Positions 50,995 through 60,804 of a DNA stretch of 64,000 nt are shown here, one piece after another. The stretch spans positions 60,708-124,707 of the forward strand of contig JBDKGH010000013.1 in assembly GCA_039798265.1 (NCBI GenBank), in the 5' to 3' direction. A model generated the notes under the pieces. It was not told the DNA's origin and did no database searches. It saw nothing but the letters and a program-made list of their open reading frames with translations. Within the stretch, counting starts at the first letter, position 1; every line of letters starts with the position of its first letter. A program made the position numbers and the translations under genes. Origin of the DNA: JBDKGH01 sp039798265. Its GTDB lineage: Bacteria > Bacteroidota > Bacteroidia > Flavobacteriales_D > Sanyastnellaceae.

Positions 50995-53403
50995 ATGAAG
51001 TTCTCACTTTTTTGTTTCCTTTTACTGCCTTTTGGTCTATTTGCTCAGACAGCTTCCATTTCAGGGAAAGTGGAAGACAGCAGTCACAACCCACTAGAGT
51101 TTGTGAATGTGGTGCTGCTAAACGCCACTGATTCATCCATTCAAAAGGTGACCACAAGCGATGTGAGCGGTACTTTTCTTTTTGATCGCACACCGGCAGG
51201 ATCTTATTTTATTCAGGTTGTCTTGGTGGGCTATGCTTCACAATCTGGTGAGGTATTCAACTTTACTGGTGATTCAGATTATGAATACAAGCTCGTTTCC
51301 TTATTACCAGCTTCTGCTGACATGAAAGAAATCGAGGTGGTAGCTACTCGACCATTGGTAGAAGTGAGCGCCGAAAAAACGATTTTCAACATAGAGGGAA
51401 CTCAGAACTCGAACGGGTTGAATGCGATGGAACTTCTTCGAAGAGCGCCTGGTGTGATGGTTGACAATAACGAGAACATAATGGTGAAAGGGAAAAGCGG
51501 TATCATCATTTACATTGATGGCAAGCGCACCCCATTAGATGCCGATGGCCTTTCTGCCTTGCTCAAGAGTATGCCCAGCTCAAGTATTGATCGTATTGAA
51601 ATCATTACTAATCCATCTGCTAAATATGAGGCGGCAGGTAATGCTGGTATCATCAATATTGTTCTGAAGAAAAATCAGAATTTCGGAACCAACGGGACGC
51701 TCACCTTGGGCTACGGTGTTCAGCGTTATTCTAAGGTGAATGGAAATGTACAATTGAATCGCAGAACCGAGAAGTGGAATCTCTTTGGCAACTATGGTAA
51801 CTTTTCAGGCGCCGATTGGAGTTATATGAACACCTTTCGAAAGTTCAATGGATTGCAGTTTGATCAAGTAACGGACAATAAAGAAGGACACATTAACCAC
51901 AACTATAAAGCAGGAGCCGATTATTATTTGTCCGATCGTTCAACACTCGGAGTGCAGGTTTCTGGCAATGTTTCGAATACTGATTTTAGCAGTAATAGTC
52001 ATACGGACATATCCAATCTCATTACACAGCAAGTAGATAGCATACTGGATGCACAAACGATCAATGATGGATTGCGCAGTAACATCAATTACAATCTCAA
52101 TTATCATTTTACAGACTCCACGAAAAAGGATTTGACCATTGATTTGGACTATGGTTCATATACCATTAAAACGGACGGCTATCAGCCGAATACCTATGTA
52201 TTAAACGACGATTCAAACAGCAGCTATTCGAAGAACTACACCAACAACAATCGCACGAACATTGGGATTGCAGTGTTTAAGGCCGACTATGAACAGCCCT
52301 TATTCAAGGGAACCTTTGGTACAGGAATTCGTCTTTCTGCAGTTTCTACAAAGAACTCACTTGATTTTTATAAAGAAATTGCCAGTGGGAATGTCATTGA
52401 TAGCACACGCACCAATGATTTTGACTATACAGAAAACATCAATGCTGCATATGTCAATTATAACCGACAGATCAAAAAGATAGGTATTCAAATTGGTCTA
52501 CGGGCCGAGCAGACAATCAGCGATGGAAAATTAACTGCATTCATTGCACAGAATGATGAGCAGGTGCGCAGAAGTTATCTGAACATCTTTCCGAGCGCGG
52601 CATTAACTTATAACCTGAATGAAACGAATACCCTTAATCTAACATACAGCCGCCGTATTGACCGTCCGAGTTATCAAGATCTCAACCCATTCGAATTTCG
52701 ATTGGATGAGTTGAGTTATTCTCGAGGAAATGCTTTTTTGCAACCACAGTATTCCGATGTAGTAGAACTGTCGCATACGTTTATGTATGCCATGACTACC
52801 TCTGTTAGTTATACCCATACTACCGGTTTCTTTGCGGAGATTACGGATACTACGGAAACATCAAGATCGTTCATTCAACCGCGTAATTTGGGTTATCAAA
52901 ACAACATTAGCTTTAACATCAATACGCCGATTCCGATTGCCAAGTGGTGGAATGCGTACATCGGTTTGTATGTCTATCGTGTGCACAACGTGGCTACTTT
53001 CGAGGACAACAAAATCATTGATTTGCGCCTTACATCGTATGGCGGATTTATGCAGCAGACTTTTAACATAACCAAAACATGGGGAGCTGAATTGTCTGGT
53101 TGGTATAATGGCCCGGGAATCTGGGGTGGTACTTTTAAAAATCGCCCCATGGGAGGAATGGATGTGGGCATGAAAAAAGAGATATGGGATGGCAATGGAA
53201 TATTTCGTGTTTCTTATGGCGATGTCTTTCGCACCATGCATTGGCGAGGAATTTCGGAGTATTCCGGGATATATATGGATGCCTCAGGTGGATGGGAGTC
53301 ACAACAATTTCGCGTGAACTTTACATGGAAATTCGGTAATCAAAACATTAAAGTAAAAGAACGCAAAACGGGTTCTGAAGATTTCAATAAGAGGGTGGAG
53401 TAA
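50995..53403 (+). CDS. Outer membrane beta-barrel protein, TonB-receptor-like
   Basis: An 802-residue outer-membrane protein. A signal peptide (MKFSLFCFLLLPFGLFAQ) is followed by a carboxypeptidase-regulatory-like domain (about 20-105) and a plug-like domain (about 115-225). The plug has EIEVVATRPLVE, LLRRAPGVMVDNN and IDRIEIITNPSAKYEAAG. The C-terminal barrel belongs to the outer-membrane beta-barrel type seen in many Bacteroidota. It lacks a classic TonB box that I can recognise. Substrate is unknown. The promoter region carries large inverted repeats, implying specific control. Confidence 0.88.
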   Translation: MKFSLFCFLLLPFGLFAQTASISGKVEDSSHNPLEFVNVVLLNATDSSIQKVTTSDVSGTFLFDRTPAGSYFIQVVLVGYASQSGEVFNFTGDSDYEYKLVSLLPASADMKEIEVVATRPLVEVSAEKTIFNIEGTQNSNGLNAMELLRRAPGVMVDNNENIMVKGKSGIIIYIDGKRTPLDADGLSALLKSMPSSSIDRIEIITNPSAKYEAAGNAGIINIVLKKNQNFGTNGTLTLGYGVQRYSKVNGNVQLNRRTEKWNLFGNYGNFSGADWSYMNTFRKFNGLQFDQVTDNKEGHINHNYKAGADYYLSDRSTLGVQVSGNVSNTDFSSNSHTDISNLITQQVDSILDAQTINDGLRSNINYNLNYHFTDSTKKDLTIDLDYGSYTIKTDGYQPNTYVLNDDSNSSYSKNYTNNNRTNIGIAVFKADYEQPLFKGTFGTGIRLSAVSTKNSLDFYKEIASGNVIDSTRTNDFDYTENINAAYVNYNRQIKKIGIQIGLRAEQTISDGKLTAFIAQNDEQVRRSYLNIFPSAALTYNLNETNTLNLTYSRRIDRPSYQDLNPFEFRLDELSYSRGNAFLQPQYSDVVELSHTFMYAMTTSVSYTHTTGFFAEITDTTETSRSFIQPRNLGYQNNISFNINTPIPIAKWWNAYIGLYVYRVHNVATFEDNKIIDLRLTSYGGFMQQTFNITKTWGAELSGWYNGPGIWGGTFKNRPMGGMDVGMKKEIWDGNGIFRVSYGDVFRTMHWRGISEYSGIYMDASGGWESQQFRVNFTWKFGNQNIKVKERKTGSEDFNKRVE

Positions 53404-53456
53404 GACTGTTCATCAACTAGTCTTTGGCCACTACATAATACTTGACTTAATTAAAA

Positions 53457-53494
53457 AAAAACGCCGCTCATCTGAATAGTTGAGCGGCGTTTTT
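53457..53494. terminator. Bidirectional terminator between the barrel gene and ftsA
   Basis: A 14-bp stem (core ACGCCGCTCA at 53461-53470 with 53481-53490, extended by A and T pairs) has a 10-base loop and A and T runs on either side. It ends the cell division cluster after ftsA. Confidence 0.92.
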
Positions 53495-53513
53495 ATTTTT
53501 TATATCTGAAGAA

Positions 53514-54818
53514 TCAATCCTCTTCTGCGTCAAAGAAATCTTTGATTTTTGCTAAGAAACTAGCTGGGCCGCGGTTGTCGCGTTGTTTTTCTTTCGCTAA
53601 GCTTTCTGTAGGAGCAGGGGTAGGCTCCTCTATTTCTTTCGATGCTACCGGTTTAGCCAAAGTGTTGTTCATACGCTCATTGCTGGTGAGAACTAAACCA
53701 ACACCAGTGCTCATTGAAGGAACAAGCATATCTTCATTTGGCGCTTTTGAAACGTGCTCATTCGGGTAGCCGATGCGGCAGTCGAGACCAGTGATGTATT
53801 CTACCAATTGCTTCATGTGCTTAAGCTGTGCACCGCCGCCAGTGAGAACGATTCCAGCAATTAATTGCTTGTCGTATCCACTGTTTTTGATTTCGTAGTG
53901 CACGTGCTCCAAAATTTCTTCCATTCGCGCTTGAATGATGTTACTCAAATTGCGCAATGAAATTTCTTTCGGTTCGCGTCCTTTCAGACCAGGAATAACC
54001 ACGATGTCCGTTTCTTTATTTTCTACCGCTAGAGCAGAGCCAAATTTGGTTTTCAAAAGCTCCGCTTGGTTGCGCATAATGGTGCAACCTTGTTTAATGT
54101 CGTCAGTAATCACATTACCACCGAACGGAATAACCGCAGTGTGGCGTATAATACCTTCTTGGAAGATGGCGATATCAGTAGTACCACCTCCGATATCAAT
54201 CAAAGCTACGCCCGCTTCTTTTTCTTCATCACTCAGAACAGCTGCTGAACTTGCTAAAGGCTCAAGGGTCAGATCGTTTACCTCAAGGCCAGCTTTGGTA
54301 ACGCATTTGTAGATATTGCGAATGGCAGTAACGTGGCCTGTGATGATGTGAAAATTGGCTTGCAAGCGAATACCGCACATACCAATCGGATCTTTCACTC
54401 CCGTCTCCTGATCTACGGTAAATTCTTGAGGAAGCACGTGTATGATTTCATCACCAGGCAATACGGCTTGGCGGTACATATCATCCACCATCAAGTCGAT
54501 GTCTTTTTTAGTGATTTCCTCATCGTAAGAAGTGCGGGTACGCAGACCATTAATCTGAAGACTTTTGATGTGCTGACCAGCAATACCAACGTTAACGGTT
54601 TTGATGTTCACTCCGCTGATGGCAGAGGCTTCTTCGACCGCGGCGCGGATAGAGGATACTGTTTTCTCGATGTTTGAAACAACACCGCGAGTAACACCAA
54701 TGCTTTCGCTTTTGCCGATTCCGAGGATTTCGATCTTACCGAATTCATTTCGGGTTCCTACGATACAGGCGATTTTGGTGGTACCAATATCCAATCCTAC
54801 AATAATTTCTTGTGCCAT
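53514..54818 (-). CDS. ftsA: Cell division protein FtsA
   Basis: An actin-like ATPase that tethers FtsZ to the membrane. The 434-residue protein begins with GLDIGTTKIACIVG (phosphate 1 loop), has DIGGGTTDIAIF near 207 and GIVLTGGGAQLKHM near 325. It ends with a likely amphipathic membrane helix (SFLAKIKDFFD) after a Pro- and Glu-rich linker. It is the last gene of the cluster: ftsZ, normally next, is absent, and a terminator and convergent barrel gene follow instead. It lies 24 bases after ftsQ. Confidence 0.96.
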   Translation of the reverse strand: MAQEIIVGLDIGTTKIACIVGTRNEFGKIEILGIGKSESIGVTRGVVSNIEKTVSSIRAAVEEASAISGVNIKTVNVGIAGQHIKSLQINGLRTRTSYDEEITKKDIDLMVDDMYRQAVLPGDEIIHVLPQEFTVDQETGVKDPIGMCGIRLQANFHIITGHVTAIRNIYKCVTKAGLEVNDLTLEPLASSAAVLSDEEKEAGVALIDIGGGTTDIAIFQEGIIRHTAVIPFGGNVITDDIKQGCTIMRNQAELLKTKFGSALAVENKETDIVVIPGLKGREPKEISLRNLSNIIQARMEEILEHVHYEIKNSGYDKQLIAGIVLTGGGAQLKHMKQLVEYITGLDCRIGYPNEHVSKAPNEDMLVPSMSTGVGLVLTSNERMNNTLAKPVASKEIEEPTPAPTESLAKEKQRDNRGPASFLAKIKDFFDAEED

Positions 54819-54842
54819 GAGCTTGAGTTGAGGTGGTTTCGG

Positions 54843-55682
54843 TTAGTATACTTTTTCGCATACCACCTGATTGTGGTATTCGAGGTTAATGTTTTTGTAT
54901 TGATTCAAATCCTTCGTTCGAACGGTAGAGGAGTAGAAGGTCAAGAGTTTTTTGAACTTTTCCGACAGCCGGTCGATGCTTCCTATGTTGATTCTATGAT
55001 CACCAACGCGAGGAACGATTTGAAATTTTCTTTGCGGAGTAATAACGATGTGCTCCGTTTGTGCCTGCATAAACTCATTTTGTTGAAGTAGGCCAGTAAA
55101 CACATAAATGTCATCCCAGAGTCCCCATGTTTTGAGTGCACTGTCAGGGTGCATTTTGGTATTAATGGGCAAATATTTAGGTTCAGTTATTTCGCCCGTG
55201 AATACGGGTACGCGCGCAGTTCCTATGCGGCTAGCTGGCATAATATAGCCGTTTTGATCGAGGTAATAGTTAGAACCATCGCTGCCCAAAACACGGGCAA
55301 TAGGAGTGCGCTGGGTAACTTCCACAATGCATCGACCATCAACAGCGGTATATACATTGGCCTTTGCGATCCAAGGGTTTTCCACTAAACGTTTATGAAT
55401 GGCGGAGGTATTGATGTCTTTTAGCACTTTACCAACTACCGAGTCGTTTTTAGCGTTGACAGCTTGTAAAACACTCTCTTCGGTTATAAAAATGCTCCCA
55501 TTGTTTTGTTCGATGCGTACCTCTACTCCATAGCAATGCATTTCTGATCGCTTGAAGTGAACGAAGCCCATGAGGCCGGCAACAGCAAAAGCACCCATCA
55601 ATGCAAGCGCATTAATGGCAATCAATCGCCATTTGCGGCGACGTTGATCGTCTTTAATGAAGGTGTTTTTTGCTTTTTCCAT
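54843..55682 (-). CDS. ftsQ: Cell division protein FtsQ
   Basis: A bitopic divisome protein with a short cytoplasmic tail, a transmembrane helix (about 22-43, LIAINALALMGAFAVAGLMGF) and a periplasmic POTRA-like domain. The length of 279 residues and the ENPWIAKANV and PVFTGEI stretches fit FtsQ of this phylum. Sequence conservation in the family is low, so position between murC and ftsA adds much of the support. Confidence 0.92.
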   Translation of the reverse strand: MEKAKNTFIKDDQRRRKWRLIAINALALMGAFAVAGLMGFVHFKRSEMHCYGVEVRIEQNNGSIFITEESVLQAVNAKNDSVVGKVLKDINTSAIHKRLVENPWIAKANVYTAVDGRCIVEVTQRTPIARVLGSDGSNYYLDQNGYIMPASRIGTARVPVFTGEITEPKYLPINTKMHPDSALKTWGLWDDIYVFTGLLQQNEFMQAQTEHIVITPQRKFQIVPRVGDHRINIGSIDRLSEKFKKLLTFYSSTVRTKDLNQYKNINLEYHNQVVCEKVY

Positions 55683-55719
55683 GGGGTAGTTCCTATTGGT
55701 TTTCCCCAGTGGAATAAGC

Positions 55720-57096
55720 TTAAAGTGCTTGTTTCAAGGGGTCTACCAGTGTGTCTATGTCTCCTGCCCCTAGTGTTAACAACACTTTTGGTAGATGAGA
55801 CTTTAGCACGCTCAATAATTCACCTTTTTCGACCAACTTTTTTGAAGATTTTGAGATTTTATCAAGGAGCATTTGTGAATCAATTCCTTCGATAGGGAGT
55901 TCTCTAGCAGGGTAAATGGGGAGCAAAATAATTTCGTCCAATAGTTCGAGACTTTTGGCAAAATCATCAGCAAAGTCGCGGGTTCTAGTAAATAAATGGG
56001 GTTGAAAAACGCCCGTTACAGGAAGGCCCGGGTAAAGTTCGCGGGCACTGTTGATGGCCGCACTCAGCTCTGTGGGGTGGTGGGCATAATCATCGATATA
56101 CACCAAATCATCCCGTTTGATGATGGTTTCAAAGCGACGTTTCACGCCTTTGAAGCTCGCTAAACCGGCTTCAATTTGCTCCGGTGAAAGACCTACCTGT
56201 AAGGCAATCGCCGCGGCAAGTGTTGCATTTTCTACATTATGTCTTCCGGGAAGGCCCAATGTCCAGTTTTCCCATTTGGCTTCCGGACTTTGAAAAGTGA
56301 ATTGGTAAGCTCCGTTACTAACCCGGACATCGCGAGACCGGAAGTCGGCCGTGTTTTCGATGGTATAAGAAACAACCTGAATATCTGATCGGAGTTGTTC
56401 GGTTTGTAGGGGAAGACGCGCTTTGTAATACAATGTGCCGTTAGCTTTAAGGCGATTGGCAAAAAGATGAAACGACTCTCTCACGTATTCGGCCGATCCA
56501 TAGATATCTAAGTGATCCGCATCCATACTCGTAATGGCAGAAATTTCAGGAGTGAGTGTTAAGAAGGAACGGTCAAATTCATCGGCTTCTACTACTGTCC
56601 ATTCGGCATTTTTATCGAGTAAAAGATTGGTATCATAGTTAGAGGTGATGCCTCCCAAAAAGGCGTTGCAACCTTTGCCACTATGCTTGAGCAAGTGAGC
56701 TACAAGGCTGCTGGTGGTGGTTTTTCCGTGGGTGCCGCCAATAGCAATGGTGCGAGTGTTTTCTGTTATCATGCCCAACACTTCACTTCTTTTTTTAATG
56801 GTGAAACCATTGCTCTGAAACCAATGAAGTTCGACACTGTCTTTGGGCACAGCAGGAGTATATACCACCAATGTTTTTTCGAGTGGACTGCTCTTGATGA
56901 GTTGGGGTATTTCGGCTACTAGATCATCGAAATGAACAGGAATTCCTTCCAGTTGAAGTTCTGTGGTGAGTGGCGTTGCAGTGCGGTCGTAACCCATTAC
57001 ATGCTTGCCATGAGCGTGAAAATATCGCGCAATAGCTGACATGCCTATGCCTCCAATGCCAAGGAAATAAACGTTTTCTACGGTGTCCAGTTTCAT
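55720..57096 (-). CDS. murC: UDP-N-acetylmuramate--L-alanine ligase
   Basis: Adds the first amino acid, L-alanine, to UDP-MurNAc. The 458-residue protein has GIGGIGMSAIAR at residue 13, the ATP loop GGTHGKTTTSSLVAH (about 118), EADEFDRSFL and a C-terminal domain with YAHHPTEL. It lies 28 bases after murG and 37 before ftsQ in the division and cell wall operon. Confidence 0.97.
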   Translation of the reverse strand: MKLDTVENVYFLGIGGIGMSAIARYFHAHGKHVMGYDRTATPLTTELQLEGIPVHFDDLVAEIPQLIKSSPLEKTLVVYTPAVPKDSVELHWFQSNGFTIKKRSEVLGMITENTRTIAIGGTHGKTTTSSLVAHLLKHSGKGCNAFLGGITSNYDTNLLLDKNAEWTVVEADEFDRSFLTLTPEISAITSMDADHLDIYGSAEYVRESFHLFANRLKANGTLYYKARLPLQTEQLRSDIQVVSYTIENTADFRSRDVRVSNGAYQFTFQSPEAKWENWTLGLPGRHNVENATLAAAIALQVGLSPEQIEAGLASFKGVKRRFETIIKRDDLVYIDDYAHHPTELSAAINSARELYPGLPVTGVFQPHLFTRTRDFADDFAKSLELLDEIILLPIYPARELPIEGIDSQMLLDKISKSSKKLVEKGELLSVLKSHLPKVLLTLGAGDIDTLVDPLKQAL

Positions 57097-57124
57097 AACA
57101 CCGCTAAAGTAAGAAGGAAATACG

Positions 57125-58216
57125 TTACGATCGGGAAGCCACAGCGATGGCTTCTTGGGCGATTCGATCAGCGGAACCTGCCTTTCCTAGGCTAAGTATC
57201 TTATGACTCAGGTCCGCACAAAGCGCTGGATCGTTCATCAATTTTGAAATAGCCAGAGGTAATTGATCGATCGCCTCGGCATCTTTCACCAGTATAGCAG
57301 CTCCCTTGTTTACGAGGGCCATCGCGTTTTTGGTTTGATGATCTTCCGATACGTTGGGTGATGGAATTAAAATGACAGGCTTACCTACCAAACACAATTC
57401 GGAGATGGACATGGCACCTGCACGCGAGACAATCAGGTCAGCTGCGGCGTATGCGAGATCCATTTCACGTATGAAGGTGTGAGCGTGCACACCTGAAGGA
57501 AGTTGACTAGCGTCAACGCTATAGTTCTTTCCTGTTTGCCATAGTACTTGAAGCCCGCTATTGGAAAGCTGATCCTTAGCGGCATCGATGGCTTGATTGA
57601 TTGTTCGGGCGCCAAGACTGCCGCCAACTACAAGCAATGTTTTTTTATTCGCATCGAGTCCAAAGTGACCCAAAGCACTTTCTTTTTTTCCTTCAAGCTG
57701 GGTTACTTCTTCGCGAATGGGATTGCCAGTGAGTATGATTTTTTCTTTTGGAAAAAAATGGTCCAACCCGTCATAGGCTACACAGATTTTGTGTGCCTTT
57801 TTCGCCAAAATTTTATTCGTTATGCCGGGATAGGAGTTTTGTTCTTGTAAAAAGGTGGGAATTCCCAGTTGCGCAGCCGCACGAAGCAAAGGTCCGCTTG
57901 CATATCCGCCCACGCCAATAGCAATATCCGGCTTAAATTCTCGTACTATTTTTTTTGCCTTCATCATGCTTTGCAAAACCTTGAAGGGTACGAGGAGATT
58001 TTTTAAAGTAAGCTTTCGCTGAATACCTACAATGGGAAGCCCGATAATGGTATAGCCTGCTTGAGGTACTTTTTCCATTTCCATTTTTCCTTCGGCACCC
58101 ACAAATAGTATTTCAGTGTTGGGTTGCAAACGCTGTATAGCTTTGGCTATGGCAATAGCGGGAAAAATGTGTCCGCCTGTTCCTCCGCCGGAAATGATAA
58201 CGCGTAAGGCTTTCAT
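57125..58216 (-). CDS. murG: Lipid II synthase MurG
   Basis: Adds N-acetylglucosamine to lipid I, giving lipid II on the inner face of the membrane. The 363-residue protein carries the family start SGGGTGGHIFPAIAIA (about 9-24), GGYASGP, VGGSLGAR and SRAGAMSISEL. It lies 12 bases after ftsW. Confidence 0.97.
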   Translation of the reverse strand: MKALRVIISGGGTGGHIFPAIAIAKAIQRLQPNTEILFVGAEGKMEMEKVPQAGYTIIGLPIVGIQRKLTLKNLLVPFKVLQSMMKAKKIVREFKPDIAIGVGGYASGPLLRAAAQLGIPTFLQEQNSYPGITNKILAKKAHKICVAYDGLDHFFPKEKIILTGNPIREEVTQLEGKKESALGHFGLDANKKTLLVVGGSLGARTINQAIDAAKDQLSNSGLQVLWQTGKNYSVDASQLPSGVHAHTFIREMDLAYAAADLIVSRAGAMSISELCLVGKPVILIPSPNVSEDHQTKNAMALVNKGAAILVKDAEAIDQLPLAISKLMNDPALCADLSHKILSLGKAGSADRIAQEAIAVASRS

Positions 58217-58228
58217 GAATGAAGCGAG

Positions 58229-59437
58229 TTAGGTAAGTGCAGGTTGTTCAGCAGGAATTTCGTCAACAGTATCGTCGTCGGCCGTTACTGTTTCCTCGTC
58301 AAATTCTTCTGGGTTAAAATGACTGCGGCTTATGCTTAGTATGATGCCTATAGATAGACAAGTAAAAAGCGTAGATGTTCCCCCCATACTTACAAGAGGC
58401 AATGGCTGACCGGTAGTGGGGAAAAGAGAAACGGCAACACCCATATTGATGAGTGCTTGAATGACCATGAGTAATGATAACCCAAGTGCTGCGAGCGTTC
58501 CGAAGTTGCGCGGACAGCGAATAGAAAATCGAATGGTTCGGAATAATAAAATGAGGTAGAGCAATACCAACCCGATACCTCCGAATATGGATCCATACTC
58601 TTCAATGATGAAGGCATAAATCATGTCGGAATAAGGGTGCGGAAGGAAGTTGCGCGAGGAGCCAGTGCCGGGCCCTTTTGGAACTAGTCCGCCTTCATAA
58701 ATGGCGTACTTCGCGAGGTCGGCTTGATAGTTTCCATCCGATTCGGCATCCATTTTATTGAAGATCCTGTTTTTCCATGTTTCATAACGGGGTAGGGTTC
58801 CTTTCGGTGCAAATTCGCCTACGACTATGATGAGTCCCACTAAACCTACACCGGCGAGCATGAGTTTTCCGAGATGTCGGAAGGGCACGCCAGCGATATA
58901 CATCATAATAAAACAAACCAAGGCAATCATAGCAGCCGTAGAAAAGTTGGCCGGAAGGATGAGGCCGCAGACTACCCCGATGGGTATAAGTATGGGCACT
59001 ACACCGAGCTTGAAATCATGCAAGAGTTCTCGTTTCTGATTGAGCAGTCGAGCAACGTAGACCATCAATACAACCTTAGCGAAGTCGGATGTTTGGAAGG
59101 TAAGACCGAGTATCGGAATACGTATCCAGCGATCAGCACTATTGATATTTGATCCAAAGAGTAAGGTTACGAGCAAAAGGGCTGCAGCCACCCAAATCAA
59201 CAGTTTAGAAAACTTCGAAAAGTACTTGTAGTTGATTTTATGGACGACATACATCAGCACGAAACCAAGAATGATCATGATGGTATGCTTCAACAAAAAG
59301 GCAAAGCTATTTCCATCGGCTTTATAGGCTAGTGTAGAAATAGCACTATAAACGGCCAATATGGAAATGATGCTGAGGAAAAAAGTCACCATCCAGATTA
59401 CTTTGTCCCCTTGAAGTCTTTTGAGAAGCGCTTGCAT
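58229..59437 (-). CDS. ftsW: Lipid II polymerase FtsW
   Basis: A SEDS-family glycosyltransferase that polymerises lipid II at the septum together with FtsI. The 402-residue protein has about ten transmembrane helices, with LPANFSTAAMIALVCF and the C-terminal PTTGQPLPLVSMGGTS loop. I chose the ATG at 59437 (MQALLKRLQGD); a TTG four codons earlier is possible. An acidic tail (about 380-402) follows the last helix. It sits 15 bases after murD. Confidence 0.95.
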   Translation of the reverse strand: MQALLKRLQGDKVIWMVTFFLSIISILAVYSAISTLAYKADGNSFAFLLKHTIMIILGFVLMYVVHKINYKYFSKFSKLLIWVAAALLLVTLLFGSNINSADRWIRIPILGLTFQTSDFAKVVLMVYVARLLNQKRELLHDFKLGVVPILIPIGVVCGLILPANFSTAAMIALVCFIMMYIAGVPFRHLGKLMLAGVGLVGLIIVVGEFAPKGTLPRYETWKNRIFNKMDAESDGNYQADLAKYAIYEGGLVPKGPGTGSSRNFLPHPYSDMIYAFIIEEYGSIFGGIGLVLLYLILLFRTIRFSIRCPRNFGTLAALGLSLLMVIQALINMGVAVSLFPTTGQPLPLVSMGGTSTLFTCLSIGIILSISRSHFNPEEFDEETVTADDDTVDEIPAEQPALT

Positions 59438-59452
59438 AGGAAAAATCAATGA

Positions 59453-60802
59453 TCAGAGACGACGCACAGCAGCTTTAAACTGGCGACCGCGGTCTTCGTA
59501 ATTTTCAAAAAGGTCGAAACTAGCGCAGGCTGGTGAAAGCAATACTACATCACCATCGCGACCAAGGTCATAAGCAACACGCACTGCTTGCTCAGCGCTA
59601 TCAGTGTCAACAATTGTTTCTACTACACCAGCGAATGCAGCACGAAGCTTAGAGCTATCTTTTGTCAAACAGATGATGGCTTTTACCTTTCCTTTCACCA
59701 TATCCATTAGTTCATTGTAGTCATTTCCTTTATCGGTACCACCAGCAACCCAAATAACAGGTTTGTCCATGCTTTCAAGTGCATACCAAGCAGAGTTCAC
59801 ATTAGTGGCTTTGCTATCGTTGATAAAAGTGATGCCATGAACACGGGCAACCATTTCTAAACGGTGTTCAACGTTTTCGAAATTTTCGAGGCTCTCGCGC
59901 ACAGTTTCTTTGCGAAGATCGAAAAGGCGACCTGCAACGCCCGCAGCCATGCTGTTAGCGAGATTGTGCTTTCCTTGAAGAGCGAGTTCTGTAATTTTCA
60001 TAAAGAGTGGGTTTTGGTTTATGTTGATGTATAGTTCGTTTTCTTTTACTCCAGCGCCTTCTTGTCCTTCTGCGAGTTTTCCGCTCACAATGCTGAAGGG
60101 ATAAAGTCGGGCGGTGATTTGTCGATTGGCCATTTCCTGAGAGCTTACAGGATCATCAGCGTTATAGATGAAAGCATCTTGGGCAGTCATGTTTTGCAGA
60201 ATGCGAAACTTCGAGTTCACATAATTCTGCATTTGATAATCATATCGATCGAGGTGATCAGGGGTGATATTGGTTAAAATGGCCACATTCGCTTTAAAGT
60301 CGTACATGTCGTCTAGTTGAAAGCTAGATAGCTCTAGTACGTAGTAGTCGAATGAACATTCGGCTACTTGGAGTGCAAAGCTTTTTCCAACGTTTCCGGC
60401 CAACCCTACGTTCAATCCCGCGTTTTTGAAAATGTGGTAAGTGAGAAGAGTAGTGGTGGTTTTACCATTCGAACCCGTGATGCAAATCAGTTTGGCATCG
60501 GTGTAGCGAGCAGCAAATTCTATTTCAGAAATAACCGAAATGCCTTTTGCTTTTAAGGCTTGAATCAAAGGGGCTTTGTTCGGAATTCCGGGTGATTTAA
60601 TCACTTCGTCGCTATGGAGAATGCGCTCTTCACTGTGTTGCCCTGATTCGAATTCGATGCCATGCGCGCGCAATTGTTCCGCATATTTTTCTTTCAGCTC
60701 ACCTTTGTCTGATAGAAAAACATCGAAGCCTTGCTTCTTGCCGAGGATTGCAGCGCCTACGCCACTTTCACCACCGCCGAGTATGGTCAATTTTTTTGAC
60801 AC
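59453..60802 (-). CDS. murD: UDP-N-acetylmuramoylalanine--D-glutamate ligase
   Basis: Adds D-glutamate to UDP-MurNAc-L-Ala. The 449-residue protein has an N-terminal Rossmann-like domain (LGGGESGVGAAILGK), ITGSNGKTTTTLLTYH (about 110), NITPDHLDRY, and DSKATNVNSAWYAL in the C-terminal part. It begins 2 bases after mraY ends. Confidence 0.97.
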   Translation of the reverse strand: MSKKLTILGGGESGVGAAILGKKQGFDVFLSDKGELKEKYAEQLRAHGIEFESGQHSEERILHSDEVIKSPGIPNKAPLIQALKAKGISVISEIEFAARYTDAKLICITGSNGKTTTTLLTYHIFKNAGLNVGLAGNVGKSFALQVAECSFDYYVLELSSFQLDDMYDFKANVAILTNITPDHLDRYDYQMQNYVNSKFRILQNMTAQDAFIYNADDPVSSQEMANRQITARLYPFSIVSGKLAEGQEGAGVKENELYININQNPLFMKITELALQGKHNLANSMAAGVAGRLFDLRKETVRESLENFENVEHRLEMVARVHGITFINDSKATNVNSAWYALESMDKPVIWVAGGTDKGNDYNELMDMVKGKVKAIICLTKDSSKLRAAFAGVVETIVDTDSAEQAVRVAYDLGRDGDVVLLSPACASFDLFENYEDRGRQFKAAVRRL

Positions 60803-60804
60803 GA

